Assembly: GCF_009795885.1 (NCBI RefSeq)
Contig: NZ_WTEV01000007.1
Location: 66,918 to 130,917, forward strand
Direction of reading: 5' to 3'
Origin: Gilliamella sp. Pas-s25
GTDB taxonomy: Bacteria; Pseudomonadota; Gammaproteobacteria; Enterobacterales; Orbaceae
Length of the DNA: 64,000 nt
Of the stretch, positions 44,240-53,196 are shown in pieces (position 1 is the first letter of the stretch; every line of letters starts with the position of its first letter). Below the pieces are notes generated by a model, which was given only the letters and a program-made list of their open reading frames with translations, did no database searches and was not told where the DNA came from. Position numbers and translations under genes: made by a program.

Positions 44240-44758
44240 TTATTTAGAATCACAATCACTCGGTTTCAAATCAAACGACATAATTTTTTCATTTGCAAGA
44301 TAATAATTATAACTTACTCCATTTGGGAATAAGAGTTTAAACGCCTTAACATTTGGGTCATTACCACAATATAAAGTAACTATCTTGTTTAATACAGATT
44401 CCTGATTTTGCTTTAGCAATATCACTTCTTTAGGCAGACCTTTCATAATATATTTATAGATAAGTTTATTATTATTTCTTGATATATCATCGAACATCGT
44501 AAATTTATCAACCACAATGGGTAACTTTTCTTTTATGCCTGCAACAACCGAATCTTGAGCAAAACGATAATCACTATCTTTTTGATTATTAAATTGCTTG
44601 ATTTTTTCAGGTGTTGATTGAGTCATAATTTTTATTCCTCTTTCAACAATATCCATATTTTCTTGAATATCGATTTGCTCAGTATCTATAACTTTTGCTT
44701 CTGAATTATCAAAACCAAATAATATTATTGCTATAAACATTACAACTGTTGCTTTCAT
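44240..44758 (-). CDS. Small secreted protein, paralogue 2 of 3, lipobox cysteine lost
   Basis: Same C-terminal domain as its neighbours (LPIVVDKFTMFDDISRNN, YCGNDPNVKAFKLLFPNGVSYNYYL, KPSDCDSK). Start placed at 44758 (MKATVVMFIAIILFGFDNSEA); the frame extends upstream by 32 residues but lacks a signal there. Where paralogues have CSCDSSKN or VNCDNSKS, this one reads FGFDNSEA: the lipid-accepting Cys is Phe. It may therefore be a soluble secreted or membrane-tethered protein. It has an extra segment of about 50 residues before the domain. The ribosome site is poor, so the exact start is uncertain. Confidence 0.65.
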   Translation of the reverse strand: MKATVVMFIAIILFGFDNSEAKVIDTEQIDIQENMDIVERGIKIMTQSTPEKIKQFNNQKDSDYRFAQDSVVAGIKEKLPIVVDKFTMFDDISRNNNKLIYKYIMKGLPKEVILLKQNQESVLNKIVTLYCGNDPNVKAFKLLFPNGVSYNYYLANEKIMSFDLKPSDCDSK

Positions 44759-44925
44759 GCCTTTCACTTTTATTCTTATCCAAGCTAATTCATGACTACT
44801 CGCTACCTTATAAAATACTAATAAATTTGTAAAAGATAGACTAGAAAAATACAAAACACTAATAATAAATTTTAATTACCCGTTAAAGAGTAGTAAATAA
44901 ATAATATAAAAGAAGAATGGTCAAA

Positions 44926-44953
44926 ATAAAAGGGCTTCAAGTAGCCCTTTTAT
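44926..44953 (-). terminator. Terminator of paralogue 3
   Basis: AAAAGGGCT and AGCCCTTTT form a 9-bp stem around TCAAGT; on the minus strand it ends in T-rich sequence. 45 bp past the stop at 44998. Confidence 0.8.
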
Positions 44954-44997
44954 TACGAATAAATTCTAACTATTTGTTCAAATTAACCAAGATCTAT

Positions 44998-45657
44998 CTA
45001 GTCATCATCACAATCAGTCGATTTTACATCCACTGAAAAAACTTTATCATCATTGATATAGTAATTATAATTAGCTCCTCTTGGAAATACTAATCTTAGT
45101 GTTTTCATACTAGAATCATCACTACAGTAAGACTCGATCAGTTTGTTTCGTACTTCTTTTTTATTACTTTCAGCCTGTAACGCATCTTTTGTGGTATTAT
45201 TCACTACATATTTATAATTGATCGCTTTGTTATCTGTCGATACATCAACTAAAGTCGTGTTCTGATCAATTGTCGCTGGTAATTTTGCTTTAATCGCCTT
45301 AATCATCAAATTTTCAGCAACACTATAATTACCTTCTTGTATCTTCTTAAGCATATCTTCTTTTTCAGATTTTGTTTGTTCATACAAATCTTTCGCTTTA
45401 TCACTAATGGCTGCAGTTGTTTGTTTAGCTTTATCGCTAATCTCTGCACCTATTTCCTTAGCTTTGTCACTAACATCGGCGCTCATTTGCTGAACTTTGT
45501 CACTCAAATCTGACCCCACTTGCTGAGCATTATCACTCATCTGTGAGCCTGTTTGTTCGGATTTTTGTTTAATATCATCGACATTTGATTTTGAATTATC
45601 ACAATTGACTAAAAAAAGCCCTAACACTGCTAAAGTAGTCACTTTAAAAAGTTTCAT
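44998..45657 (-). CDS. Lipoprotein with LEA-like repeats, paralogue 3 of 3
   Basis: Lipobox MKLFKVTTLAVLGLFLVNC with Cys followed by DNSKS. A 70-residue segment of roughly 11-residue repeats follows, of the form SDKAKEIGAEI / SDKAKQTTAAI / SDKAKDLYEQT, an amphipathic-helix pattern like that of LEA or apolipoprotein-type proteins. The shared C-terminal domain follows (LPATIDQNTTLVDVSTDNKAINYKYV, YCSDDSSMKTLRLVFPRGANYNYYI, DCDDD). The repeat segment is an insertion relative to paralogue 1. Likely envelope-anchored; function unknown. Confidence 0.78.
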   Translation of the reverse strand: MKLFKVTTLAVLGLFLVNCDNSKSNVDDIKQKSEQTGSQMSDNAQQVGSDLSDKVQQMSADVSDKAKEIGAEISDKAKQTTAAISDKAKDLYEQTKSEKEDMLKKIQEGNYSVAENLMIKAIKAKLPATIDQNTTLVDVSTDNKAINYKYVVNNTTKDALQAESNKKEVRNKLIESYCSDDSSMKTLRLVFPRGANYNYYINDDKVFSVDVKSTDCDDD

Positions 45658-45756
45658 TTTATTGTCCTTTCTGTTTTCTATTTTATATTGTGACGATGAT
45701 GAATTGATTCATCATCGTCCGTTGATTTTAAAAATTAATAATTTATAACATTAATA

Positions 45757-45783
45757 GTAAAAGGACTTATTAAGCCCTTTTGC
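45757..45783 (-). terminator. Possible terminator of yghA
   Basis: AAAAGG and CCTTTT with flanking pairs form an imperfect stem; the minus strand continues into a short T-rich stretch. It lies 16 bp past the yghA stop. Confidence 0.45.
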
Positions 45784-45798
45784 CGTCTCAAATATTAA

Positions 45799-46686
45799 TT
45801 AGTTAATATGCATACCGCCAGTAACACCATACGTTTCGCCCGTTGTATAGCTTGATTCTTCTGAGGCTAAATACACATAAACACCAGCAAGTTCAACCGG
45901 TTGACCTGCTCGTTGTAATGGTGTTTGTTGACCGAATTCAGGAATAACATCACTTGGTTGACCACCACAAATTTGTAATGGTGTCCAAACTGGACCTGGA
46001 GCGACACTATTTACACGAATGCCCTTTGGCGCTAATTGCTTAGCTAAGCCACGAGTAAACGCGATAATAGCTGTTTTAGTTGCAGCATAATCTAATAAAT
46101 TACCACTAGGTTGATAAGCCTGAACAGAGGAAGTTGTAATAATTGTTGAACCTGGTTTTAAATATCCTAAAGCGGCTTTAGTGATCCAAAAAAGCGAAAA
46201 CACATTAACTTCAAAGGTTTTCTTAATTTGCTCGGTGGTAAGCGCCATAATATCTTCAACTGCAGTTTGCTTACCGGCAACCAATGTCAAATTATCTAAT
46301 CCACCTAATTTATGGTGTGCTTCATCAACTAATTTTTTACAAAAAGCCTCGTCACTTAAATCACCAGGAATTAATACGGCTTTGCGCCCAGCAGCTTGAA
46401 TAACTTTAGCGACTTCTTCCGCATCTTTTTGTTCAACAGGAAGGTAATTTATTGCCACATCTGCCCCCTCTTTAGCATAAGCTATTGCTGCGGCTCGGCC
46501 GATACCTGAATCGCCACCAGTCACAAGCACTTTGCGCCCTTCTAAACGATTATGACCTTGATAGCTTTTTTCCCCACAATCAGGAAGCGGATTCATTTCG
46601 CACTGTAAAGCTGGCGCCTCCTGTTTTTGTTTTGGAAACTTATCATGATGATATTTGGTAAGTGGATTATAGATTTGTTTGTTCAT
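45799..46686 (-). CDS. yghA: Short-chain dehydrogenase/reductase YghA
   Basis: NAD(P)-dependent oxidoreductase of the SDR family. Cofactor motif [24 protein letters not shown], catalytic Ser and Tyr-x-x-x-Lys (TSSVQAY ... YAATK), and the usual C-terminal [13 protein letters not shown] block. The N-terminal extension with PKQKQ and [14 protein letters not shown] is characteristic of YghA (E. coli 294 aa; here 295). Reported roles of the family include stress-linked aldehyde reduction; the substrate here is unknown. Confidence 0.9.
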   Translation of the reverse strand: MNKQIYNPLTKYHHDKFPKQKQEAPALQCEMNPLPDCGEKSYQGHNRLEGRKVLVTGGDSGIGRAAAIAYAKEGADVAINYLPVEQKDAEEVAKVIQAAGRKAVLIPGDLSDEAFCKKLVDEAHHKLGGLDNLTLVAGKQTAVEDIMALTTEQIKKTFEVNVFSLFWITKAALGYLKPGSTIITTSSVQAYQPSGNLLDYAATKTAIIAFTRGLAKQLAPKGIRVNSVAPGPVWTPLQICGGQPSDVIPEFGQQTPLQRAGQPVELAGVYVYLASEESSYTTGETYGVTGGMHIN

Positions 46687-46943
46687 AATTTTCTCCTAAG
46701 TTAAACATGTATTTGAAAACAAATTCAATATAACTTAAATGAAATCAATTAATAATCACAAAATCCTATTGCTAAGCATATTTTAATCTTTAAAATACCC
46801 AATTAATTCAATAAATTATATTTACTGACAACATAAATTAGAATATTCTTTCTTAAAACTTAATCGTATTGTTCAATATCATCCCCAAAATTTAAAAATA
46901 AACAACTGAGGCTAATAATTAATAAAGGTGGCTTTCCATGATA

Positions 46944-46981
46944 GGCTTGGCGAGGTCAGAGGAAGTTGTAATGCCTAAGCC
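46944..46981. other. GC-rich hairpin in the yghA-ilv gap
   Basis: GGCTTGGC (46944-46951) pairs with GCC-T-AAGCC (46973-46981), eight pairs with one bulged T around a 21-nt loop. It is conspicuously GC-rich for a very AT-rich gap. It could be part of a small RNA, but no promoter or terminator could be tied to it. Confidence 0.25.
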
Positions 46982-47253
46982 GTAAATATTGCATAATCTT
47001 GCACCTGATTTAGTGTATCAAATTAAATTTAACTAAGCTAGCGATAACAAATTAAATTATTTTAATTAACACATTGATTTTATGTAAAATATTTAAATTT
47101 ACTTATTATTAATATCGTAGCGATAGCTAACACCATAAAAAAATTGTTCTTAAGCTTGTCTATTTAGTCACTATCTTCACTACATCTCTTTTTTAAAGTA
47201 GCGATCTCTTTCGGCTCCCCTATTCATTTTAGGTCAAGATGTTTTTGTGAGTT

Positions 47254-47830
47254 ATTGATTGATACGATGTTTATCACACGTTTTAACTAATAGATGCTGC
47301 GAATACTCAATTAATCATGAAACGGTATAGAATCCTGAATATTTTTTACAAAAATATAACCTAAAAGTGAATACTACATTTTCATTAAAGTATCTATTGC
47401 CCTTAGGCTTTGCCATTTGTTTGCGGTCAGGTTATTTTGAAGAGTTTTTGATTGATACGATGTTTATCACACGTTTTAACCAATAGATGCTACGAATGCT
47501 CAATTAATCACGAAACGGTATAGAATCCTGAATATTTTTTACAAAAAAATTTTAACTTTAGCCTTACATTTAATACCACATCGCATGGTTTTATAAGGTT
47601 CGTTGTTACTGGTCATGAGAAAGAACACACACCTTCAATCAGGCTTTTTTTAGCACGTTATACATGGTCAGCTAACTGACCATAAAGCATTTAGCCAAAT
47701 CGGTAACCGCTATTTTTTCTTTTTGATATAAGCGTCACATCTCTTGTCTGTAAACGGTGTTAGTTTTGTTTTTTGTATATTCATTACCGCCATTTCTCAA
47801 ATTACTGTAAACAACACGGACAATTCCTAC
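47254..47830 (+). repeat. Dispersed intergenic element, copy B, with duplicated 5' part
   Basis: The 1.34-kb gap between yghA and the ilv leader has no gene; this region carries most of its structure. A segment of about 104 bp occurs twice as a direct repeat at 47254-47357 and 47447-47550 (offset 193 bp). It contains ATTGATTGATACGATGTTTA-type sequence and ends in the 35-bp box (47320-47354 and 47513-47547). The downstream module follows: GTCAGCTAACTGACCATAAA near 47665, a weak hairpin (GTCACATCTC region), GTTAGTTTTGTTTTTT and ATTACTGTAAACAACACGGA near 47800-47820. Order and orientation match copy A. Confidence 0.72.
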
Positions 47831-47954
47831 AGCTACATTATAAAAAATACCAAAATAAATCATTATCCCATAATATTTTTATACTAAAACACCAGCTTTC
47901 CTGAAACTTTTTTACAGCTGATTTATTTTACATAACAAAAACAACAAAAAACTA

Positions 47955-47982
47955 TTGCACTTTTTTTTAAAACGAGTATTTT
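47955..47982 (+). promoter_or_regulatory. Candidate ilv operon promoter
   Basis: TTGCAC (47955-47960), 16 bp, TATTTT (47977-47982). It would start RNA near 47989, leaving about 42 nt before the leader peptide. Confidence 0.45.
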
Positions 47983-48030
47983 GTTAAAAATAATTTTTAA
48001 AAATGACAAAAAAGTTAATTATATCGCATT

Positions 48031-48114
48031 ATGAAATTTTCACTCAAAATCGTCCTCATCAACATTATTGTCAGCGTGGTCATTATTCCAACGCGGGGGC
48101 GTTTTTTGAATTAA
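48031..48114 (+). CDS. ilvL: ilvGMEDA leader peptide
   Basis: 27-codon reading frame beginning MKFSLKIVLINIIVSVVIIP and ending TRGRFLN. Twelve of residues 5-19 are Leu, Ile or Val, the amino acids whose supply the operon controls. The frame ends 26 bp before an intrinsic terminator and 137 bp before ilvG. Ribosome stalling at the Ile/Val run when these are scarce would prevent terminator formation. No strong ribosome site is visible, but the composition and position make the call firm. Confidence 0.88.
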   Translation: MKFSLKIVLINIIVSVVIIPTRGRFLN

Positions 48115-48172
48115 AAATGTGTTCATACATAAAATCAAAAACCCCCGCTCCCCAAAAAGCGGGGGTTTTTTT
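48092..48172 (+). terminator. ilv attenuator with alternative antiterminator pairing
   Basis: The terminator is AACCCCCGCT (from 48140) paired with AGCGGGGGTT, followed by T7 to 48172. Upstream, CGCGGGGGCG (48092-48101), inside the leader frame, can pair with the same CCCCCGC arm and so act as the antiterminator. This is the classical arrangement of amino-acid operon attenuation. Confidence 0.85.
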
Positions 48173-48251
48173 ATGAATATTTTTTACAAACGGCTTATAA
48201 GCAATGTTTTATAAACAGTAAATGAATAAAATAAGAACAAGTGAGGAATAA

Positions 48252-49928
48252 ATGTTAGGAACACAGTGGATAGTAAAAACCTTAAAAGAAAAAGGCGTTA
48301 CCACCGTTTTTGGATATCCCGGTGGACAAATTATGCCTCTATATGACGCACTGTATGATGGTGGAATTGAGCATGTACTTTGTCGTCACGAACAAGGTGC
48401 TGCAATGGCCGCAATCGGCTATGCTCGTGCAACCGGAAAAACCGGCGTTTGTATTGCCACATCAGGCCCAGGTGCAACAAATATCATCACAGGGCTTGCC
48501 GATGCGTTAATTGATTCAGTGCCGATTGTTGCTATAACCGGTCAAGTACCAACCAAACTTATTGGTACTGACGCCTTTCAAGAAGTGGATGTATTAGGAT
48601 TATCACTAGCCTGCACCAAACATAGTTATTTAATTGATGACGCTAAAGACCTACCAAATACTTTAGAACAGGCATTTAACTTAGCCAATTCAGGCAGACC
48701 AGGACCAATATTGATTGATGTGCCCAAAGATATACAACTTGCAAATCTTGACTATCAACAATATTTTACGCCATCGTCATTAAAAACCGCACAAGATAAC
48801 AATCAACTATATCCAATCTCGCTTGATGATATAAAACAAGCCAAAGAAATGATCGCCCAAGCGCAAAAACCGATACTTTACATTGGTGGTGGTGTTGGAC
48901 TTTCTGGTGCTATATCCGAGCTAAGAGACTTTATGGCCTTAACACACATTCCAAGTGTATCAACCTTAAAAGGACTTGGTGTTGCCGATTTGAATAATCC
49001 TTATTACTTAGGATTAATTGGTATGCACGGCGCCAAAGCCGCCAATTTAGCCGTACAAGAGTGTGATTTATTAATTGCCTTAGGTGTTCGATTTGATGAT
49101 AGAGTGACCGGCAATCTTAATGAATTTGCGCGACATGCTAAAGTACTTCATATAGATATCGATCAGGCTGAAATCAACAAATTACGCCAAACCCATTTAG
49201 GATTACAAGGTGATATAAAGCAAGTTTTACCACAACTAAATCAAACGGTTTCGATTCAAGAGTGGCATAAAAAAGTTAATCAATTAAAAGCAGAGCACCC
49301 AACTCGTTACGATCATCCTGGCGAAGCTATCTACGCACCGGCTTTATTAAAAACTATCTCAGAAAAAAAATCAGCAACGACAATTATTACTACCGATGTT
49401 GGACAACACCAAATGTGGACAGCCCAGCATATGCGCTTTACTCACCCGCAAAACTTTATTACATCAAGTGGACTTGGCACAATGGGATTTGGTTTACCGG
49501 CTGCAGTTGGCGCACAAATGGCAAGGCCTAATGACTGTGTGATTTGTGTATCGGGTGATGGATCTTTTATGATGAATGTCCAAGAACTCACCACCATTAA
49601 ACGTAAAAAACTACCCATAAAAATCGTATTAATAGATAACCAACGTCTAGGCATGGTTCGCCAATGGCAAGAGTTATTTTTTAATGAAAGATACAGCGAA
49701 ACAAATCTATCAGACAACCCCGACTTTTTAATGTTAGCCAACGCGTTTGACATACCGGGGCAAAGCATCAGCAAAAAATCACAAATTGATACAGCGCTTG
49801 ATAACCTATTTAACTCAACAGGCGCTTATTTGTTACATGTCTGCATAGATGAATTAGAAAACGTATGGCCACTGGTACCTCCTGGGGCAGCAAACGAAAA
49901 CATGCTAGATAAAAGTTGCAAGGAGTAA
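48252..49928 (+). CDS. ilvG: Acetolactate synthase II large subunit
   Basis: TPP-dependent condensation of pyruvate with pyruvate or 2-ketobutyrate, first common step of branched-chain amino acid synthesis. Catalytic Glu47 lies in CRHEQGAAM. The FAD/middle domain and the TPP motif [14 protein letters not shown] with [12 protein letters not shown] follow. The gene is intact at 558 residues, unlike E. coli K-12, where ilvG is frameshifted. An AGTGAGGAA ribosome site lies upstream. First structural gene of ilvGMEDA. Confidence 0.97.
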   Translation: MLGTQWIVKTLKEKGVTTVFGYPGGQIMPLYDALYDGGIEHVLCRHEQGAAMAAIGYARATGKTGVCIATSGPGATNIITGLADALIDSVPIVAITGQVPTKLIGTDAFQEVDVLGLSLACTKHSYLIDDAKDLPNTLEQAFNLANSGRPGPILIDVPKDIQLANLDYQQYFTPSSLKTAQDNNQLYPISLDDIKQAKEMIAQAQKPILYIGGGVGLSGAISELRDFMALTHIPSVSTLKGLGVADLNNPYYLGLIGMHGAKAANLAVQECDLLIALGVRFDDRVTGNLNEFARHAKVLHIDIDQAEINKLRQTHLGLQGDIKQVLPQLNQTVSIQEWHKKVNQLKAEHPTRYDHPGEAIYAPALLKTISEKKSATTIITTDVGQHQMWTAQHMRFTHPQNFITSSGLGTMGFGLPAAVGAQMARPNDCVICVSGDGSFMMNVQELTTIKRKKLPIKIVLIDNQRLGMVRQWQELFFNERYSETNLSDNPDFLMLANAFDIPGQSISKKSQIDTALDNLFNSTGAYLLHVCIDELENVWPLVPPGAANENMLDKSCKE

Positions 49929-49931
49929 GTG

Positions 49932-50162
49932 ATGAACGAACAAGCGCAATATCAATTGACCATAAGGGCTTATGACAAATTGGGATCACTTGAACGTATA
50001 TTACGAGTTATCCGGCATCGAGGTGGGCATATTCAATCATTGCAAATGCAAACAATTGAAAATAATGTACTGACTATGACATTAATATTAACCACCGAAA
50101 GACCGCTATCGACACTACAAAATCAAGTAGCAAAATTAGAAGATGTCATAGCGGTTGAATAA
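49932..50162 (+). CDS. ilvM: Acetolactate synthase II small (regulatory) subunit
   Basis: 76-residue ACT-domain regulatory subunit of IlvG (AYDKLGSLERILRVIRHRGGHIQSL). Start chosen at the ATG 49932, with AGGAG 6 bp upstream, rather than the GTG three bases earlier. The ilvG stop is 3 bp before, implying coupled translation and stoichiometric assembly. Confidence 0.94.
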   Translation: MNEQAQYQLTIRAYDKLGSLERILRVIRHRGGHIQSLQMQTIENNVLTMTLILTTERPLSTLQNQVAKLEDVIAVE

Positions 50163-50296
50163 TAATTTTTACAAACAACTTATTGTTAAATAATACGTTA
50201 AATAAACAAGTATAGTATGATGCTTAGCCGTTAAAGCGAAAATACCTAAAGCAAAGTACTTACTTAGCAAATTGAAAAAATAAAGAGGAAAACAAC

Positions 50297-51226
50297 ATGA
50301 GTTCTACAGCAAAATCGGATTATATTTGGTTTAATGGCGAAATGGTTCCATGGGCAGATGCCAAAGTACACGTCATGTCACACGCCTTACATTATGGCAC
50401 ATCGGTATTTGAAGGCGTCCGTTGTTATAACACGCACAAAGGACCGGCTATATTTCGCCATAAAGAACATGCCCAAAGATTATTAAATTCAGCCAAGATT
50501 TATCGTTTTCCTGTACCTTATTCGCTTGAAGAAATCATGGAAGCTACACGCCAAACGATCAAGAAAAACAAATTAGAAAGCGCCTATATTCGCCCATTAG
50601 TCTTTATTGGCGATGTCGGTATGGGCGTAAACCCGCGTGAGGGTTATAAAACCGATGTCATGATTGCCGCATTCCCATGGGGTGCCTATTTAGGCGACGA
50701 AGCCTTAGATCAAGGTATTGATGCCATGGTCTCTTCTTGGCATCGCGTGGCATCTAACACCATTCCAGCAGCAGCTAAAGCGGGCGGTAACTATTTATCG
50801 TCATTATTAATCGGATCTGAGGCTCGTGCTAACGGCTTCCAAGAAGGCATTGCGTTAGATGTGCATGGTCACCTATCTGAAGGTGCTGGCGAAAACCTAT
50901 TTATCATTAAAGACGGTATCTTATACACACCGGTTCTTTCATCTTCTGCGCTACCGGGCATTACACGTGATGCTGTATTAACCCTAGCGCGTGATATGGG
51001 TATTGAAGTACGTGAACAAACACTATCACGTGAATCACTTTATTTAGCCGATGAAGTGTTTATGACTGGTACCGCAGCTGAAATTACCCCAGTGCGTAGT
51101 GTTGATCGCATCCAAGTTGGCATTGGTCGCTGTGGCCCAATCACTAAACAAATTCAACAAGCATTCTTTGGCTTATTTAATGGTAAAACCGAAGATAAAT
51201 ACGGTTGGTTAGATCTGATTAAATAA
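50297..51226 (+). CDS. ilvE: Branched-chain amino acid aminotransferase
   Basis: PLP enzyme transaminating the keto acids to Val, Ile and Leu. Fold-type IV motifs: HALHYGTSVFEGVRCY, the cofactor Lys in PAAAKAGGNYLSSLL, the glutamate of EGAGENLF, and LPGITRDAV. The 309 residues match E. coli IlvE exactly. AGAGGAAA precedes the ATG. A 134-bp gap to ilvM holds no gene. Confidence 0.97.
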   Translation: MSSTAKSDYIWFNGEMVPWADAKVHVMSHALHYGTSVFEGVRCYNTHKGPAIFRHKEHAQRLLNSAKIYRFPVPYSLEEIMEATRQTIKKNKLESAYIRPLVFIGDVGMGVNPREGYKTDVMIAAFPWGAYLGDEALDQGIDAMVSSWHRVASNTIPAAAKAGGNYLSSLLIGSEARANGFQEGIALDVHGHLSEGAGENLFIIKDGILYTPVLSSSALPGITRDAVLTLARDMGIEVREQTLSRESLYLADEVFMTGTAAEITPVRSVDRIQVGIGRCGPITKQIQQAFFGLFNGKTEDKYGWLDLIK

Positions 51227-51242
51227 AACGAAAAATCAAACT

Positions 51243-51317
51243 CCGCCAACTCACTTGGCGGATAACATTTTCACTTAATGATTGATTTTAAAGAACTACA
51301 GACCGTTAAACACGGTC
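51243..51317 (+). other. Two tandem hairpins between ilvE and ilvD
   Basis: CCGCCAA-CTCAC-TTGGCGG (51243-51261) and GACCGT-TAAAC-ACGGTC (51301-51317) are perfect stems. Neither is followed by a T-run. They lie just before the ilvD ribosome site and may be RNA-processing or mRNA-stability elements. Confidence 0.4.
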
Positions 51318-51344
51318 ACTTGCATAAAAAATTGGGAGCAAGAA

Positions 51345-53195
51345 ATGCCTAAATATCGTTCAGCAACGTCAGTCGAAGGCCGAAACATGGCTGGCGCCCG
51401 CGCATTATGGCGTGCAACTGGCGTAAAAAATGAAGACTTTGGTAAACCCATCATTGCGGTGGTCAACTCATTCACGCAATTCGTACCGGGACATGTCCAT
51501 TTAAAAGACATTGGTCAACTAGTTGCCAAACAAATTGAAGCATCGGGTGGTATTGCCAAAGAGTTTAACACTATCGCCGTTGATGACGGCATCGCCATGG
51601 GGCATGGTGGTATGCTGTACTCATTACCATCGCGTGAACTCATTGCTGATTCTGTTGAATATATGGTTAATGCGCATTGTGCCGATGCTATGATCTGCAT
51701 CTCAAACTGCGACAAAATCACCCCTGGCATGTTAATGGCTTCGCTTCGTTTAAATATTCCAACCATATTTGTATCTGGTGGGCCAATGGAAGCGGGTAAA
51801 ACCAAACTTTCCGATCAAATTATTAAATTAGATCTGGTCGATGCCATGATCCAAAGTGCCAACCCAAATGTTAGTGACGAAGATAGCAAAGCGATTGAAG
51901 AATCCGCTTGCCCTACTTGTGGATCTTGCTCTGGCATGTTTACCGCCAATTCCATGAATTGCTTAACCGAAGCATTAGGGCTTTCACTACCGGGCAATGG
52001 CTCATTAGTTGCTACCCATAAACAACGTGAACAGCTCTTTTTAAATGCCGCTAAGCGCATTGTTGAAATCACAAAACGCTATTACGAACATGATGATGCT
52101 TCGTATCTACCACGCTCAATTGCCACTAAAGCCGCTTACGAAAATGCCATGTCACTTGATATTGCTATGGGGGGGTCAACCAATACGGTACTGCATTTAC
52201 TTGCCACCGCGCAAGAAGGCGAAATCGACTTCACCATGTCTGATATCGACAGACTATCACGTAAAGTGCCACATTTATGTAAAGTGGCACCGAGTACTCA
52301 GTTATATCATATGGAGGATGTACACCGTGCAGGTGGGGTTGTCTCAATCATGTCTGAATTAGACAAAGCTGGCCTACTCAACCGTAACGTTCACAACCTA
52401 CTAGGCTTATCGTTGCAAGAAACTTTTGCCCAATACGACATTACCCAAACCAGCGACGAAGCGGTCAAAAAAATGTATCGCAGTGGGCCTGCTGGCATTC
52501 GCACTACCAAAGCTTTCTCGCAAGATTGCTATTGGGAGACACTTGACGACGACCGTGTAAATGGTTGTATTCGCGATAAAGCTCACGCCTATAGTCAAGA
52601 CGGCGGGCTTGCCACACTCTATGGCAACGTAGCCCTTGATGGCGCAATTGTTAAAACCGCAGGCGTTGCTGCTGAAAATTTAATTTTCCAAGGCCCAGCC
52701 AAAGTATTTGAAAGCCAAGAAGATGCTGTTGAGGCCATTTTAGGGGGCAAGGTTGTGGCTGGTGATGTAGTTGTCATTATTTACGAAGGTCCAAAAGGCG
52801 GCCCCGGTATGCAAGAAATGCTCTACCCAACAAGCTACCTAAAATCAATGGGGCTTGGCAAAGCCTGCGCTCTGATCACCGATGGCAGATTTTCGGGTGG
52901 ATCTTCGGGCTTATCAATTGGTCATATCTCACCCGAAGCCGCAAATGGCGGTATTATTGGTCTTGTGCGCAATGGAGATATTATTGATATTGATATTCCA
53001 AATCGCAAATTAGTATTAAAAGTCCCTGATGACGAACTTGAACGCCGCCGCGTAGCCGAACTTGCCCGTGGCGACAAAGCCTTTACCCCTCACAATCGCG
53101 ATCGCTATGTCTCTTATGCACTAAAAGCTTACGCCAGTTTAGCAACAAGTGCAGATAAAGGTGCCGTTCGTGATAAAAGCAAACTAGGTGGTTAA
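51345..53195 (+). CDS. ilvD: Dihydroxy-acid dehydratase
   Basis: Iron-sulfur dehydratase forming the 2-keto acids of Val and Ile. Start chosen at 51345 ([20 protein letters not shown]), which has GGGAG upstream and aligns with E. coli; the frame extends 21 codons further. Cluster cysteines lie in [11 protein letters not shown] and [20 protein letters not shown]; other blocks are [13 protein letters not shown] and [14 protein letters not shown]. 616 residues, as in E. coli. Its last codons run into ilvA, 1 bp away. Confidence 0.97.
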   Translation: MPKYRSATSVEGRNMAGARALWRATGVKNEDFGKPIIAVVNSFTQFVPGHVHLKDIGQLVAKQIEASGGIAKEFNTIAVDDGIAMGHGGMLYSLPSRELIADSVEYMVNAHCADAMICISNCDKITPGMLMASLRLNIPTIFVSGGPMEAGKTKLSDQIIKLDLVDAMIQSANPNVSDEDSKAIEESACPTCGSCSGMFTANSMNCLTEALGLSLPGNGSLVATHKQREQLFLNAAKRIVEITKRYYEHDDASYLPRSIATKAAYENAMSLDIAMGGSTNTVLHLLATAQEGEIDFTMSDIDRLSRKVPHLCKVAPSTQLYHMEDVHRAGGVVSIMSELDKAGLLNRNVHNLLGLSLQETFAQYDITQTSDEAVKKMYRSGPAGIRTTKAFSQDCYWETLDDDRVNGCIRDKAHAYSQDGGLATLYGNVALDGAIVKTAGVAAENLIFQGPAKVFESQEDAVEAILGGKVVAGDVVVIIYEGPKGGPGMQEMLYPTSYLKSMGLGKACALITDGRFSGGSSGLSIGHISPEAANGGIIGLVRNGDIIDIDIPNRKLVLKVPDDELERRRVAELARGDKAFTPHNRDRYVSYALKAYASLATSADKGAVRDKSKLGG

Positions 53196-53196
53196 C

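Noticed and set aside
46944..46981. Possible signal-recognition-particle RNA, because of GAGGTCAGAGGAAG
   Set aside because: The conserved GGAAGGAAGCAGCC-type core and the tetraloop stem are missing; only a short word is shared.
47254..47550. CRISPR-like array, because of repeated 35-bp boxes
   Set aside because: Only two copies are adjacent, the spacing is 193 bp, similarity extends beyond the box, and no cas genes are near.
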